Shown here: positions 7,680-15,833 of the stretch, in pieces
Numbering within the stretch: position 1 is the stretch's first letter
Layout: each line of letters starts with the position of its first letter
NCBI GenBank assembly: GCA_949292785.1
Contig: CASFBK010000001.1
Span: forward strand, 62,001-126,000
Direction: 5' to 3'
Length of the DNA stretch: 64,000 bases
Source: an uncultured Eubacteriales bacterium
GTDB taxonomy: Bacteria > Bacillota > Clostridia > Lachnospirales > Lachnospiraceae
Made by a program: the position numbers and the translations under genes
The notes under the pieces: generated by a model
Seen by the model: the letters and a program-made list of their open reading frames with translations, nothing else
Told to the model about the DNA's origin: nothing
The model's database searches: none

Positions 7680-9281
7680 ATGGAAAATAGAAATGGATAT
7701 TTTAAGCTGGATATGAGAGATGCAGGTGTTTTTCTTGTGGTATACGCCCCTACAGGAACCGGAAAGCCTGTAGATATCAAAGAAGTAACAGTATATCTGG
7801 ATGAAAAAAATTTCAATAAATATGATTTAAAAGAAGTAAATCGTATTGTAAATACCACTCAGGAATCCGAAGAGGTTTATATTGGCGAGTGGCATGGAAT
7901 TTATGAAAATGAGATGATGCAGGTAACGGTTTCCAGCGATAAGATGCTGGCTTTTTGTCGTTTTTATGCTCCCTCTAACGGTGGAAAACGGATGACAGCA
8001 GAGGATATTATCAGCGATTTACGTCTGCAGAAGATTATAGTTGGGATTCAGAGCGAAGAAATCAAACGCTTTTTAGAAGAACGTAAATATTGTACAGATT
8101 ATGTTTTGGCGAAAGGAATTCCGCCGGTGAATGGAACCGATGCAAAAATCGAGTATTTTTTCAATACCAATCCGAACTTAAAGCCTAAAAAGAACGAAGA
8201 TGGTACCGTAGATTATCATGACTTAAATACCATCAGCAGGGTGGAAGGCGGACAGCTTTTGGCAAGGCTTCATCCGGCAGTGAAGGGGCAGCCTGGTAAG
8301 GATGTGTTTGGAGCTCCGATTTCGGCAAGAACAGAGAAAAACTTAAAGTTGGAGTTTGGCAATAACGTTGCAGTTTCAGATGATAAGACAGAGATATATT
8401 CCCAGGTGACAGGACATGCCAGACTCATCAATGGCAAGGTGTTTGTTTCTAATGTATATGAAGTTCCGGCTGATGTAGATAATACCACCGGAGATATTGA
8501 TTACAATGGAAATGTCGACATAAAAGGAAATGTAAAAAGCGGTTTTTCTGTAAGGGCAAAAGGCGATATTGTAATCGATGGCGTAGTAGAAGGCGCTTAC
8601 TTATCCGCAGGTGGTCAGATTATTGTAAAACGTGGAATTCACGGAATGAACAAAGGAAAGGTAGAAGCGAAAGGAAATATCATTACCAAATTTATTGAGA
8701 ATGCAACGGTTTCTTCCGAAGGCTTTATCGAGTCCGGTTCCATTTTACATAGTCAGGTATCTGCTGGGAGTGAAGTTCGAATAAATGGAAAAAAGGGGTT
8801 CGTAACGGGCGGTGTTATTCGTGCCGGCAATCTGGTGGAAGCTCAGACCATTGGTTCTGATATGGGAACCATAACAAGGATTGAGGTGGGCGTTGATCCG
8901 GAAGTCAAGGAAAGATATAATCTGTTACAGAAACAGATTATGGAAACACGCAAGGAAATGGAAAAAATGAAACCGGCACTTGTAAATTATAGTGAGAAAA
9001 TGGCAAGAAAAGAGCCGGTAAGTCCCGAAAGAGTGATTCAGATTCAGTCAATCGCAAAGAATTATAAAACAAAGCAGGAAGAAATTGCGGGAATGCGGGA
9101 AGAATTTGCAAAGATTCACGAGCTGATTCAGTTAGAAACAGGTGCTAAGGTAAAAGTGAATGGAAGTATATATCAGGGAGTTTCCATTGCAATATCAGAT
9201 ATCAGTTATAATGTGAAAGGCACTATTTCTTATTCAAAGTTTGTAAAAGAACAGGGTGAAATTGTAGTTCGCCCATTATAA
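7680..9281 (+). CDS. FapA family (DUF342) polymer-like beta-helix protein
   Basis: This 533-residue protein has the layout of DUF342/FapA (flagellar assembly protein A) proteins. The N-terminal alpha/beta half runs to ~residue 250. A right-handed beta-helix of short Gly-rich turns (such as NGNVDIKGNVKSG and ARGDIVIDG-like repeats) covers ~265-400. A long charged coiled coil from ~418 to 490 is followed by a short C-terminal barrel. In other bacteria FapA-like proteins affect polar flagellum assembly or act as envelope-sensor adaptors. Here it follows fliA by 14 bases and precedes a small hydrophilic protein by 13. No signal peptide is seen, so it is cytoplasmic. The exact role is not established. 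Confidence 0.85.
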   Translation: MENRNGYFKLDMRDAGVFLVVYAPTGTGKPVDIKEVTVYLDEKNFNKYDLKEVNRIVNTTQESEEVYIGEWHGIYENEMMQVTVSSDKMLAFCRFYAPSNGGKRMTAEDIISDLRLQKIIVGIQSEEIKRFLEERKYCTDYVLAKGIPPVNGTDAKIEYFFNTNPNLKPKKNEDGTVDYHDLNTISRVEGGQLLARLHPAVKGQPGKDVFGAPISARTEKNLKLEFGNNVAVSDDKTEIYSQVTGHARLINGKVFVSNVYEVPADVDNTTGDIDYNGNVDIKGNVKSGFSVRAKGDIVIDGVVEGAYLSAGGQIIVKRGIHGMNKGKVEAKGNIITKFIENATVSSEGFIESGSILHSQVSAGSEVRINGKKGFVTGGVIRAGNLVEAQTIGSDMGTITRIEVGVDPEVKERYNLLQKQIMETRKEMEKMKPALVNYSEKMARKEPVSPERVIQIQSIAKNYKTKQEEIAGMREEFAKIHELIQLETGAKVKVNGSIYQGVSIAISDISYNVKGTISYSKFVKEQGEIVVRPL

Positions 9282-9294
9282 AGGAGTTGATAGG

Positions 9295-9609
9295 ATGTCG
9301 ATTAGACCGGTAGATTTTAATGGAATGATTCAAAGAACACAAGATGTCAGCGCAATGAAACAGAATGAAAATAATAAGCCGGTTATGGAACAGCAGAACA
9401 TTCAAACGCAGTTCAGCAAAGAAACCGTGCGTCATATGCAACAGGTCACTCATGCAGATGATGCCCAAAATCAGCAGAAGCGTTACGATGCCAAAGAGAA
9501 GGGCAGCAATGAATATGTGAATCAGCAAAAGCAGAAAAAGAAGGAAAAAAAGAAAGATGGAAAGGTGATAGCGAAGTCCACGAGCGGTGGATTTGATATC
9601 AAGATATAG
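9295..9609 (+). CDS. Small hydrophilic protein of the flagellar operon, unknown function
   Basis: This is a 104-residue soluble, highly charged protein rich in Gln, Asn and Lys, with a poly-Lys patch near residues 80-92 and a conserved-looking C-terminal end TSGGFDIKI. Its N-terminus (MSIRPVDFNGMIQRTQD) resembles small uncharacterised proteins that recur at the ends of clostridial flagellar operons. No cofactor or catalytic motif is visible. It is 13 bases after the FapA-like gene and 10 before the coiled-coil membrane protein, so co-expression is expected. It is predicted to be largely disordered, judged from composition. Confidence 0.65.
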   Translation: MSIRPVDFNGMIQRTQDVSAMKQNENNKPVMEQQNIQTQFSKETVRHMQQVTHADDAQNQQKRYDAKEKGSNEYVNQQKQKKKEKKKDGKVIAKSTSGGFDIKI

Positions 9610-9619
9610 GTAGAAGTTT

Positions 9620-10306
9620 ATGACAGCAATAGAAATTGTTTTAATCGTAATAGGTGTTATTATGATGATTGCCAGCTTCTTTGTAATGGAAAGGCTTTCA
9701 AATAATGAAATCAACAAAATGGCAGAATTGAGTACAGAAGAGATTCAGCGTATTTTAGAACGCAATATGAAAGAAGCAGAGCAGAAAATAAATGATATGA
9801 TTGATGGTGTCATAGAGCAGTCAATCGAGGAATCTACAGAAAAGGTAGAGCGTGCTCTGGATAAGGAGAGCAACGAAAAAATAAAAGCAATTAACGAATA
9901 TTCCGATACGGTATTGGAATCTATTAACAAGACCCATAATGAAGTAATGTTTTTGTATAGCATGCTGAATGATAAACATTCCGAATTAACAGCTTACGCA
10001 GGGAAAATGGCGCAGCTGGCAATTCATTTAGAGGAATTACAGGAAAACATAGAGCAGACCATCGAAAAGACACAGGAATTTTTGGAGCAGCCCATAAGAA
10101 CTCAGGAAAAATCAGAGGAAACGGCAAGGATAATAGAAGAATTAGAAGAAAAAACAGAGCAGCAGGAACAGGAAAGAAATCAAAAGCAGCAGATTTTGGA
10201 AATGTATAAAGAAGGAATGGATGCTGTTGAAATTGCACGTCAGTTTCATATGGGCGTTGGTGAAGTGAAATTGATCATAGAACTGTTCAGAGAGGAAGAT
10301 ATCTAA
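9620..10306 (+). CDS. Membrane-anchored coiled-coil protein with C-terminal HTH-like motif (DUF6115-like)
   Basis: This 228-residue protein has one N-terminal transmembrane helix (residues ~4-22) and a long Glu/Lys/Gln coiled coil from ~30 to 190. A compact C-terminal module, MYKEGMDAVEIARQFHMG, reads like a resolvase/sigma-type helix-turn-helix and ends in IELFREEDI. The same layout occurs in uncharacterised DUF6115 proteins of Clostridia. The HTH would lie in the cytoplasm, so it could bind DNA or be a protein-interaction fold. The start ATG 9620 overlaps nothing, and the gap to the next gene is 3 bases. Function is unknown. Confidence 0.7.
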   Translation: MTAIEIVLIVIGVIMMIASFFVMERLSNNEINKMAELSTEEIQRILERNMKEAEQKINDMIDGVIEQSIEESTEKVERALDKESNEKIKAINEYSDTVLESINKTHNEVMFLYSMLNDKHSELTAYAGKMAQLAIHLEELQENIEQTIEKTQEFLEQPIRTQEKSEETARIIEELEEKTEQQEQERNQKQQILEMYKEGMDAVEIARQFHMGVGEVKLIIELFREEDI

Positions 10307-10309
10307 TAT

Positions 10310-10840
10310 ATGAAACTGAAATATTATTTACGAGGCCTTGGGGTTGGAATTGTTTGTACAGCTATTATTATGGGAATTGCCTTATCAGGAAAAGAAAAAC
10401 TGACGGAAGCAGAAATTATAGAGCGGGCAAGACTTCTTGGAATGGTGATGGCAGAGGAAGTGGAAGCAGAAGAACCGGAAGAAGAAAATCAGGAGAAGCA
10501 GGAGAATTCTACGGAGGAAGAAACACCCAATAATCAGGAGAATCAGATTCCACAGATGGAAAACCAGGAATCGGTAGTACCGGAAGTACCGGTAGAGGAG
10601 CCGACAGAGGAACCGGTAGCGGAACCGGAGATAAAGACAATAGAGGTGCTGCCGGGAGAGTATTCCGATGTAGTAAGCCAGAAGTTATTTGAGGCAGGTC
10701 TGATTCCGGATGCAGAGGCGTTTAATAAATATCTGATGGATTCCGGCCGGGATCAGAATATCATGACAGGAGTACACCAGATTCCCATGGGCGCCAGCCA
10801 GGATGAAATTATCAAAATTTTGGGAGAAAAACCAGAATAG
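10310..10840 (+). CDS. Single-pass membrane protein with YceG/MltG LysM-like domain, no transglycosylase domain
   Basis: This is a 176-residue protein. Residues ~10-27 form an N-terminal membrane anchor. A Glu/Pro/Asn-rich linker (~45-105) follows, then a short C-terminal domain of ~60 residues (LPGEYSDVVSQKLFEAGLI onward, to PMGASQDEIIKIL). That domain resembles the LysM-like subdomain of MltG/YceG endolytic murein transglycosylases. The catalytic transglycosylase domain of MltG (family length about 330 or more) is absent, so this is either a stand-alone wall-binding adaptor or a trimmed MltG. It ends the flagellar cluster, and an rpsB promoter begins immediately after its stop codon. Confidence 0.65.
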   Translation: MKLKYYLRGLGVGIVCTAIIMGIALSGKEKLTEAEIIERARLLGMVMAEEVEAEEPEEENQEKQENSTEEETPNNQENQIPQMENQESVVPEVPVEEPTEEPVAEPEIKTIEVLPGEYSDVVSQKLFEAGLIPDAEAFNKYLMDSGRDQNIMTGVHQIPMGASQDEIIKILGEKPE

Positions 10841-10843
10841 GTA

Positions 10844-10872
10844 TTGTCAGGAAGTTTTTCCTGTGATATAAT
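10844..10872 (+). promoter_or_regulatory. Sigma-A promoter for rpsB-tsf
   Basis: A -35 TTGTCA (10844-10849) and a -10 TATAAT (10867-10872) are separated by 17 bases, a near-consensus vegetative promoter. It starts four bases after the stop of the last flagellar-cluster gene and gives a leader of about 100 bases before rpsB. Confidence 0.85.
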
Positions 10873-10895
10873 CTTTGAGGCATTATTAAAAAACA

Positions 10896-10952
10896 CACAT
10901 ACGGACTGAAGAGCCGGTGCCCTATCGGTAGCTTTTTAGGAAGAAGTATGTG
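10896..10952 (+). promoter_or_regulatory. Structured 5' leader of rpsB
   Basis: A closing stem CACATAC (10896-10902) / GTATGTG (10946-10952) of 7 perfect pairs encloses a 43-base internal region. Inside it AGCCGG and CGGTAGCT can form a second imperfect helix. The element lies between the promoter and the rpsB Shine-Dalgarno sequence (GGAGGT, 10969-10974). Ribosomal protein leaders are often autoregulatory, so binding by S2 is a reasonable inference, but I cannot match it to a named RNA family. Confidence 0.5.
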
Positions 10953-10981
10953 GAAGAATTCAACCAATGGAGGTAAGAAAA

Positions 10982-11719
10982 ATGGGCGTTATTTCAATGA
11001 AACAGTTATTAGAAGCCGGTGTTCATTTTGGACATCAGACAAGAAGATGGAATCCTAAAATGGCTCCATACATCTACACAGAAAGAAATGGTATTTATAT
11101 CATTGACTTACAGAAGTCTGTAGGAAAAGTAGATGAAGCTTACAAAGCAGTTTCCGATATCGCAGCAGAAGGCGGTACAATTCTTTTTGTAGGAACCAAG
11201 AAACAGGCACAGGATGCTATTAAGGCAGAAGCTGAGCGTTGTGGAATGTTCTATGTAAACGAGAGATGGTTAGGTGGTATGCTTACCAACTTTAAGACCA
11301 TCCAGAGCCGTATTGCAAGATTAAAAGCAATCGAAACAATGGCAGAAGATGGAACATTTGATGTTCTTCCAAAGAAAGAAGTAATCGCATTAAAGAAAGA
11401 ATGGGAAAAGTTAGAAAAGAACCTTGGTGGAATCAAGGATATGAAGAAGATTCCGGATGCTATCTTTATCGTAGATCCTAAGAAAGAAAGAATCTGCGTA
11501 CAGGAAGCACATACCTTAGGAATTCCACTGATTGGTATTTGTGATACAAACTGTGATCCGGAAGAATTAGATTATGTTATTCCGGGTAATGACGATGCTA
11601 TTCGTGCAGTAAAATTAATCGTTGCTAAAATGGCAGATGCTGTTATCGAAGCAAACCAGGGAACGATTGAAACAGATGAAGCTTATGTAGAAGAGGAAGA
11701 AGCAGTAGAAGAAGCATAA
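10982..11719 (+). CDS. rpsB: Ribosomal protein S2
   Basis: This 245-residue 30S protein begins [19 protein letters not shown], the standard S2 opening, and contains [13 protein letters not shown] and [15 protein letters not shown] 10982 follows AGGTAAGAAAA. An ATG at 10967 is in frame but contains the Shine-Dalgarno sequence and is rejected. The acidic C-terminal tail (Glu-rich) is longer than in some relatives but normal for Clostridia. It is first in a unit with tsf, from which it is separated by 94 bases with a stem-loop. Confidence 0.98.
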   Translation: MGVISMKQLLEAGVHFGHQTRRWNPKMAPYIYTERNGIYIIDLQKSVGKVDEAYKAVSDIAAEGGTILFVGTKKQAQDAIKAEAERCGMFYVNERWLGGMLTNFKTIQSRIARLKAIETMAEDGTFDVLPKKEVIALKKEWEKLEKNLGGIKDMKKIPDAIFIVDPKKERICVQEAHTLGIPLIGICDTNCDPEELDYVIPGNDDAIRAVKLIVAKMADAVIEANQGTIETDEAYVEEEEAVEEA

Positions 11720-11762
11720 TCTGTAATATCAAAGTTGGAACGATGCGAGACTCGCAAAAGTA

Positions 11763-11790
11763 CGAGGACAGACAGTTTTGCCTGTCCTCG
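11763..11790 (+). terminator. Intercistronic stem-loop between rpsB and tsf
   Basis: CGAGGACAG (11763-11771) pairs perfectly with CTGTCCTCG (11782-11790) around a 10-base loop. The hairpin is strong but is followed by ATTAAAAT and not a T run, so it is at most a partial terminator or an mRNA stability/processing element. rpsB-tsf gaps in other bacteria carry similar elements that adjust S2 to EF-Ts ratios; applying that here is inference. Confidence 0.6.
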
Positions 11791-11813
11791 ATTAAAATAT
11801 GGAGGGAATAAAA

Positions 11814-12746
11814 ATGGCTATTACAGCAGCAATGGTAAAAGAATTAAGAGAAGCAACCGGCGCAGGAATGATGGATTGCAAGAAAGCTTTAAATGAAACA
11901 AACGGCGATATGGAAGCTGCAGTTGAATTCTTAAGAAAGAACGGACAGGCAAAGGCAGAGAAAAAGGCTGGAAGAATCGCAGCAGAAGGTCTTTGTGCCG
12001 TAGTTATGAAGGATGACAAGACAGCAGCAGTAGTAGAAGTCAACTCTGAAACAGACTTCGTTGCTAAGAATGCAACCTTCCAGGAATTTGTAAATGCAGT
12101 TGCACAGCAGGCTGTCAACTCTGACGCAGCAGATGTGGATGCATTTATGGCAGAAGCATGGAATGTAGATTCCAGCAAGACCGTAAAAGATGCATTGGTA
12201 GAAAAAGTAGCAGTTATCGGTGAGAACTTAACAATCAGAAGATTTGAAAAAGTTGTTGCAGAAAATGGATGTGTTGTTTCTTATGTACATGGCGGCGGAA
12301 GAATCGGTGTTATCGTAGAAGCAGAAACTACAGTTGTAAATGATGCCGTAAAAGAAGCATTAACAAACATTGCAATGCAGATTGCAGCTTTAAATCCAAA
12401 ATATGTTTCCAGAGATGAAATCAGTGCAGAATACATTGCACATGAAAAAGAAATTTTGTTAGCACAGATTATGAATGATCCAAAAGAATCCCAGAAGCCT
12501 GAAAAGGTAATTAACGGTATGATTGAAGGTCGTGTAAATAAAGAATTAAAAGAAATCTGTTTAGTAGACCAGGTTTATGTAAAGGCAGAAGATGGAAAAC
12601 AGACGGTTGGAAAATACTTAGAGCAGGTATCTAAGGAAGCAGGCGCATCTGTCAGCATCAAGAAATTCGTTCGTTTTGAGACTGGCGAAGGAATTGAAAA
12701 GAAAGAAGAAGATTTCGCAGCAGAGGTTGCAGCACAGTTGAATTAG
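11814..12746 (+). CDS. tsf: Elongation factor Ts
   Basis: EF-Ts is the guanine-nucleotide exchange factor for EF-Tu. The protein has 310 residues from ATG 11814, which follows GGAGGGAAT. The ATG at 11799 lies within the ribosome-binding region and is rejected. The N-terminal UBA-like module with VKELREATGAGMMDCKKAL is followed by the core with NSETDFVAKN near residue 75 and the dimerisation domain. Length and motifs fit clostridial EF-Ts. A terminator follows the stop. In most Firmicutes pyrH comes next, but here four unrelated genes intervene. Confidence 0.98.
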   Translation: MAITAAMVKELREATGAGMMDCKKALNETNGDMEAAVEFLRKNGQAKAEKKAGRIAAEGLCAVVMKDDKTAAVVEVNSETDFVAKNATFQEFVNAVAQQAVNSDAADVDAFMAEAWNVDSSKTVKDALVEKVAVIGENLTIRRFEKVVAENGCVVSYVHGGGRIGVIVEAETTVVNDAVKEALTNIAMQIAALNPKYVSRDEISAEYIAHEKEILLAQIMNDPKESQKPEKVINGMIEGRVNKELKEICLVDQVYVKAEDGKQTVGKYLEQVSKEAGASVSIKKFVRFETGEGIEKKEEDFAAEVAAQLN

Positions 12747-12755
12747 TTTGTCAGA

Positions 12756-12786
12756 GAGGATATGTATATAGCATATCCTCTTTATT
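12756..12786 (+). terminator. Intrinsic terminator after rpsB-tsf
   Basis: GAGGATATG (12756-12764) pairs with CATATCCTC (12772-12780) around a short loop and runs into TTTATT. The stem can be extended by pairs into the T stretch. It closes the rpsB-tsf unit before the marR-MATE genes. Confidence 0.75.
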
Positions 12787-12841
12787 ACCTCATTTACATA
12801 GGAAGCTATGAAAATGAGAAAGGAAAAATAAGGAGAGACAA

Positions 12842-13267
12842 ATGAAACAAGATAGCATTGCAATCATGATAAAAGCTGCAAGTGTTGAATTTGATAAGCT
12901 GTCAAATCAAATTTTGGCAGACTACAATCTGACTCATAGCCAGTTCAAGGTGCTCAAATTTATTTTACGGGAACCGGAGCTTACGGTGCGTCAGATTGAT
13001 ATTGAAAAGTTTTTCTATATGACGAATCCATCTGTAACAGGGCTTTTACATAATTTAGAAAAGAAACAGATGATAGAAAGAATTCCCAATCCCCAGGACC
13101 ACCGGAGCAAAGTAATCCGCCTGACGGAAAAGGTATACGAAATGGAAGAGCAGTTGTCGCAGATTGGAAATACTCTGGAAGAACGATTCACCCAGAATCT
13201 TAACAGGGAAGAGAAGGAACAGTTGAGAAGCCTCCTTCGGAAAATGTTAGGAAACTGTGTAAATTGA
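12842..13267 (+). CDS. MarR-family transcriptional regulator
   Basis: This 141-residue winged-helix protein has an N-terminal dimerisation helix followed by the recognition region around residues 35-95. There LTVRQIDIEKFFYMTNPSVT forms the helix-turn-helix, and the DHRSKVIRLTEKV wing is the family signature. The start ATG 12842 follows AAGGAGAGACAA. MarR proteins usually bind small phenolic or drug-like ligands and repress adjacent transporters. The MATE transporter immediately downstream (stop TGA, then 24 bases) is the likely target. I see no clear operator palindrome in the 55 bases upstream, so autoregulation is inferred from context. Confidence 0.9.
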   Translation: MKQDSIAIMIKAASVEFDKLSNQILADYNLTHSQFKVLKFILREPELTVRQIDIEKFFYMTNPSVTGLLHNLEKKQMIERIPNPQDHRSKVIRLTEKVYEMEEQLSQIGNTLEERFTQNLNREEKEQLRSLLRKMLGNCVN

Positions 13268-13291
13268 ATGAAAAAGAAAGGAAACAGAATT

Positions 13292-14659
13292 ATGGAGAGA
13301 ACAGAAAATCCAATGGGAACCAAACCGGTACCAAAGCTTTTATTGTCATTGGCGATTCCTGCAATTATAGCAAATCTGGTTAATTCACTGTACAATATTG
13401 TGGATCAGATTTTTATTGGACATAAGATTGGATATCTGGGAAACGCGGCCACTAATATTGCATTTCCGCTTACAACAATCTGTCTTGCCATTGGGCTTAT
13501 GGCAGGACTTGGAGCAGCAGCCGGCTTTAATCTGGAATTGGGCAGAAAAAATCCGGAGCATGCCAGAAAAATAGCAGGTACAGCATTTTCAGCGCTGCTT
13601 ATTTGTGGAGTGGTTCTTTGCATTTTGATTCGAATATTCTTAAAGCCACTGATGATTGCTTTTGGCGCAACGGATAATATTCTTGATTATGCCATGGAGT
13701 ATTCCGCTATTACCTCTTTAGGAATTCCTTTTTTGCTTTTTTCCACAGGAACGAATCCCATTGTGAGAGGGGATGGGAATGCAGCATATTCCATGATGTC
13801 CATTGTAACAGGGGCGATACTGAACATTATACTGGATGCATTCTTTATGTATGGATTGGATTTGGGAATAGCCGGAGCAGCATGGGCTACGATAATCGGG
13901 CAGATTGTTTCGGCAGTTATGCTGGCAGTTTATTTTCGGAAATTTCGAAACGTAACGTTTTCTATAGAGGATTTTATTCCAAAATGGAAATATATAGTAC
14001 AAATCTGTAAGCTGGGATTTGCATCCTTTATTTTTCAGGCATCTTTGCTGGTAGTGCAGGTAACGCTTAATAATCTATTAAGAACCTACGGCGGACAGTC
14101 TGTTTATGGAAGTGATGTGACTATTGCAGTGGCAGGTATCCTGTCGAAAATCAATGCCATTTTTGTGGCAGTGGTCATTGGCGTAGTGCAGGGCTCCCAG
14201 CCAATCTGCAGCTTTAACTACGGGGCAAAAAAATATACGAGAGTTAGAGAAACCGTAAGGCTTCTGCTGATTACAACCACCGTGTTGTCCACGATTATTT
14301 TTATCGTGATTCAGTGTTTCCCGCGACAGATTATAGGGCTGTTCGGAGAAGGAAACGATGCATATTTTGAGTTTGCAACAATGTACACCAGAGGCTTTGC
14401 GGCTTGTATGTTTCTAAACGGAATACAAGTATCATCGTCTACATTTTTTCCGTCGATTGGAAAAGCCGGAAAGGGTGCGATTATATCACTGTCAAAACAG
14501 ATTATCCTTTTGGTTCCGCTGCTTTTGGTGTTGTCACATTTCCTTGGGCTTACAGGAATTATAATTGCAACGCCTATTACAGATGCATTGGCCTTTGTTC
14601 TGGCAGTTTCGCTGCTTTATTTTGAAATGAAAAATATGCCTAAGACAGATATGGACTGA
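13292..14659 (+). CDS. MATE-family multidrug/sodium antiporter
   Basis: This 455-residue integral membrane protein has about 12 hydrophobic segments arranged in two similar halves, as in MatE efflux pumps. The opening PKLLLSLAIPAIIANLVNSLYNIVD and the IGYLGNAATNIAFP stretch match the first-helix signatures of the family. GVVQGSQPICSFNYGAKKY marks the second-half repeat. I chose ATG 13292 because GAAAGG stands 10 bases upstream; an ATG at 13268, directly against the marR stop, has no suitable ribosome-binding site. Substrate is unknown. The gene is co-oriented with and adjacent to marR and is closed by a strong terminator. Confidence 0.92.
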   Translation: MERTENPMGTKPVPKLLLSLAIPAIIANLVNSLYNIVDQIFIGHKIGYLGNAATNIAFPLTTICLAIGLMAGLGAAAGFNLELGRKNPEHARKIAGTAFSALLICGVVLCILIRIFLKPLMIAFGATDNILDYAMEYSAITSLGIPFLLFSTGTNPIVRGDGNAAYSMMSIVTGAILNIILDAFFMYGLDLGIAGAAWATIIGQIVSAVMLAVYFRKFRNVTFSIEDFIPKWKYIVQICKLGFASFIFQASLLVVQVTLNNLLRTYGGQSVYGSDVTIAVAGILSKINAIFVAVVIGVVQGSQPICSFNYGAKKYTRVRETVRLLLITTTVLSTIIFIVIQCFPRQIIGLFGEGNDAYFEFATMYTRGFAACMFLNGIQVSSSTFFPSIGKAGKGAIISLSKQIILLVPLLLVLSHFLGLTGIIIATPITDALAFVLAVSLLYFEMKNMPKTDMD

Positions 14660-14713
14660 TCCTGGTGAGAAGCGAAGGATAAAGTAGAAAAGATGAATTT
14701 TCAGAATATTTGC

Positions 14714-14756
14714 AAAAAAATGCGAAAAAATAGTACATATTTTTTCGCATTTTTTT
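14714..14756. terminator. Long A/T-flanked intrinsic terminator after the MATE gene
   Basis: A 19-bp perfect inverted repeat (14714-14732 and 14738-14756) encloses a 5-base loop. The core is TGCGAAAAAATA against its complement, flanked by an A tract on the left and a T tract on the right, so it can work in both directions. It separates marR-MATE from the deacetylase gene. Confidence 0.88.
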
Positions 14757-14776
14757 AATGCGTTTTAAGAAAAATG

Positions 14777-14785
14777 TGTTACAAT
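14777..14785 (+). promoter_or_regulatory. Candidate extended -10 promoter for the deacetylase gene
   Basis: TGT followed by TACAAT (14780-14785) forms an extended -10 box just after the terminator. No good -35 is present at the correct spacing. Transcription would start close to the Shine-Dalgarno GGGAGG (14791-14796), leaving a very short leader. Moderate to low certainty. Confidence 0.4.
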
Positions 14786-14803
14786 GTTTTGGGAGGACAA
14801 TAC

Positions 14804-15811
14804 ATGGAAGATAAAACAAGCAACGGACTGCGGGAACAACGCTTGCACCGCAGACGAATTAATCGCATGAAGACAACGATTGTAATGACATTGGCATTGT
14901 GGATATTGCTGTCAATGATATTGATTGTTGTTTTACTGATAAAACTGTTTTCTCTGGAACACAAAGTGGACAAGATGGCGGAGTCGATGATTTCAGTGGA
15001 ACAGATAGCAGAAGGTGAAGATGCTAAGGGTGCTTCACTGCCGGAGGAAGAAACGTCCCTGGATGCATCTGTGCCTCAGGAAGATACCGCAGAGACGGAT
15101 GGGACGGATAACGCAGCAGCGGACGCAGTGAATGTACAGAATCAAGAGGACACTGGAAATCAGAAGGTAGAAGGACAGACACAAAAGGTATATCTGACCT
15201 TTGATGATGGTCCAAGTGAGAATACAGCTAAGATTTTAGATATTCTGAAAGAAAAGAATGTAAAAGCGACTTTCTTTGTAATTGGTAAGGAAGATGAAGA
15301 ATCCAAGGCGCTTTATCAAAGGATTGTTGCAGAGGGACATACTCTGGGAATGCATTCTTTTTCACATAAATATAGTGTGATTTATGATTCTTTGGAAGCA
15401 TTTGAAGAAGATGTAAATCAGTTAAGAAGTTATCTTGCAGAGATAACGGGGGTGGAGCCTGATATCATGCGCTTTCCGGGAGGAAGCAGCAATCAGGTGA
15501 GTAATACGGACATGACGGAGTTTATCCGTTATTTAAAAGAAGAAGGTATTACTTATTATGATTGGAATGTGGCAAGCGGTGATGCTACCAGTCAGGCGTA
15601 TACTGCAGATGAATTGGTGCAGAATGTAATAACAGATGTGGAGAAATATGATACATCTATTGTGTTGATGCATGATGCAGCTACAAAGGGGACTACCGTA
15701 GATGCACTTGGTCCGATGATTGATCAGTTACAGGCAATGGGCGTTGAATTACTGCCTATTGATGAAAATACAAAGCCGATTCAGCATATACCAGCTGACA
15801 GCGTAAATTAA
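14804..15811 (+). CDS. Membrane-anchored NodB-type polysaccharide deacetylase
   Basis: This 335-residue protein has a basic N-terminus, one transmembrane helix (~residues 22-48) and an acidic linker. The extracellular NodB domain starts near residue 125. Its motifs are TFDDGPS (Asp134/Asp135), the metal-binding HSFSH, RFPGGSS, DWN and the C-terminal LMHD, so all five family motifs are present. It should deacetylate N-acetylglucosamine/muramic acid in peptidoglycan or a surface glycan, as PgdA-like enzymes do, often changing lysozyme sensitivity. ATG 14804 follows GGGAGGAC; the in-frame ATG at 14774 lies upstream of the -10 box. A bactofilin gene follows after 22 bases. Confidence 0.9.
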   Translation: MEDKTSNGLREQRLHRRRINRMKTTIVMTLALWILLSMILIVVLLIKLFSLEHKVDKMAESMISVEQIAEGEDAKGASLPEEETSLDASVPQEDTAETDGTDNAAADAVNVQNQEDTGNQKVEGQTQKVYLTFDDGPSENTAKILDILKEKNVKATFFVIGKEDEESKALYQRIVAEGHTLGMHSFSHKYSVIYDSLEAFEEDVNQLRSYLAEITGVEPDIMRFPGGSSNQVSNTDMTEFIRYLKEEGITYYDWNVASGDATSQAYTADELVQNVITDVEKYDTSIVLMHDAATKGTTVDALGPMIDQLQAMGVELLPIDENTKPIQHIPADSVN

Positions 15812-15833
15812 ATAAAAATATGGAGGTACATAC

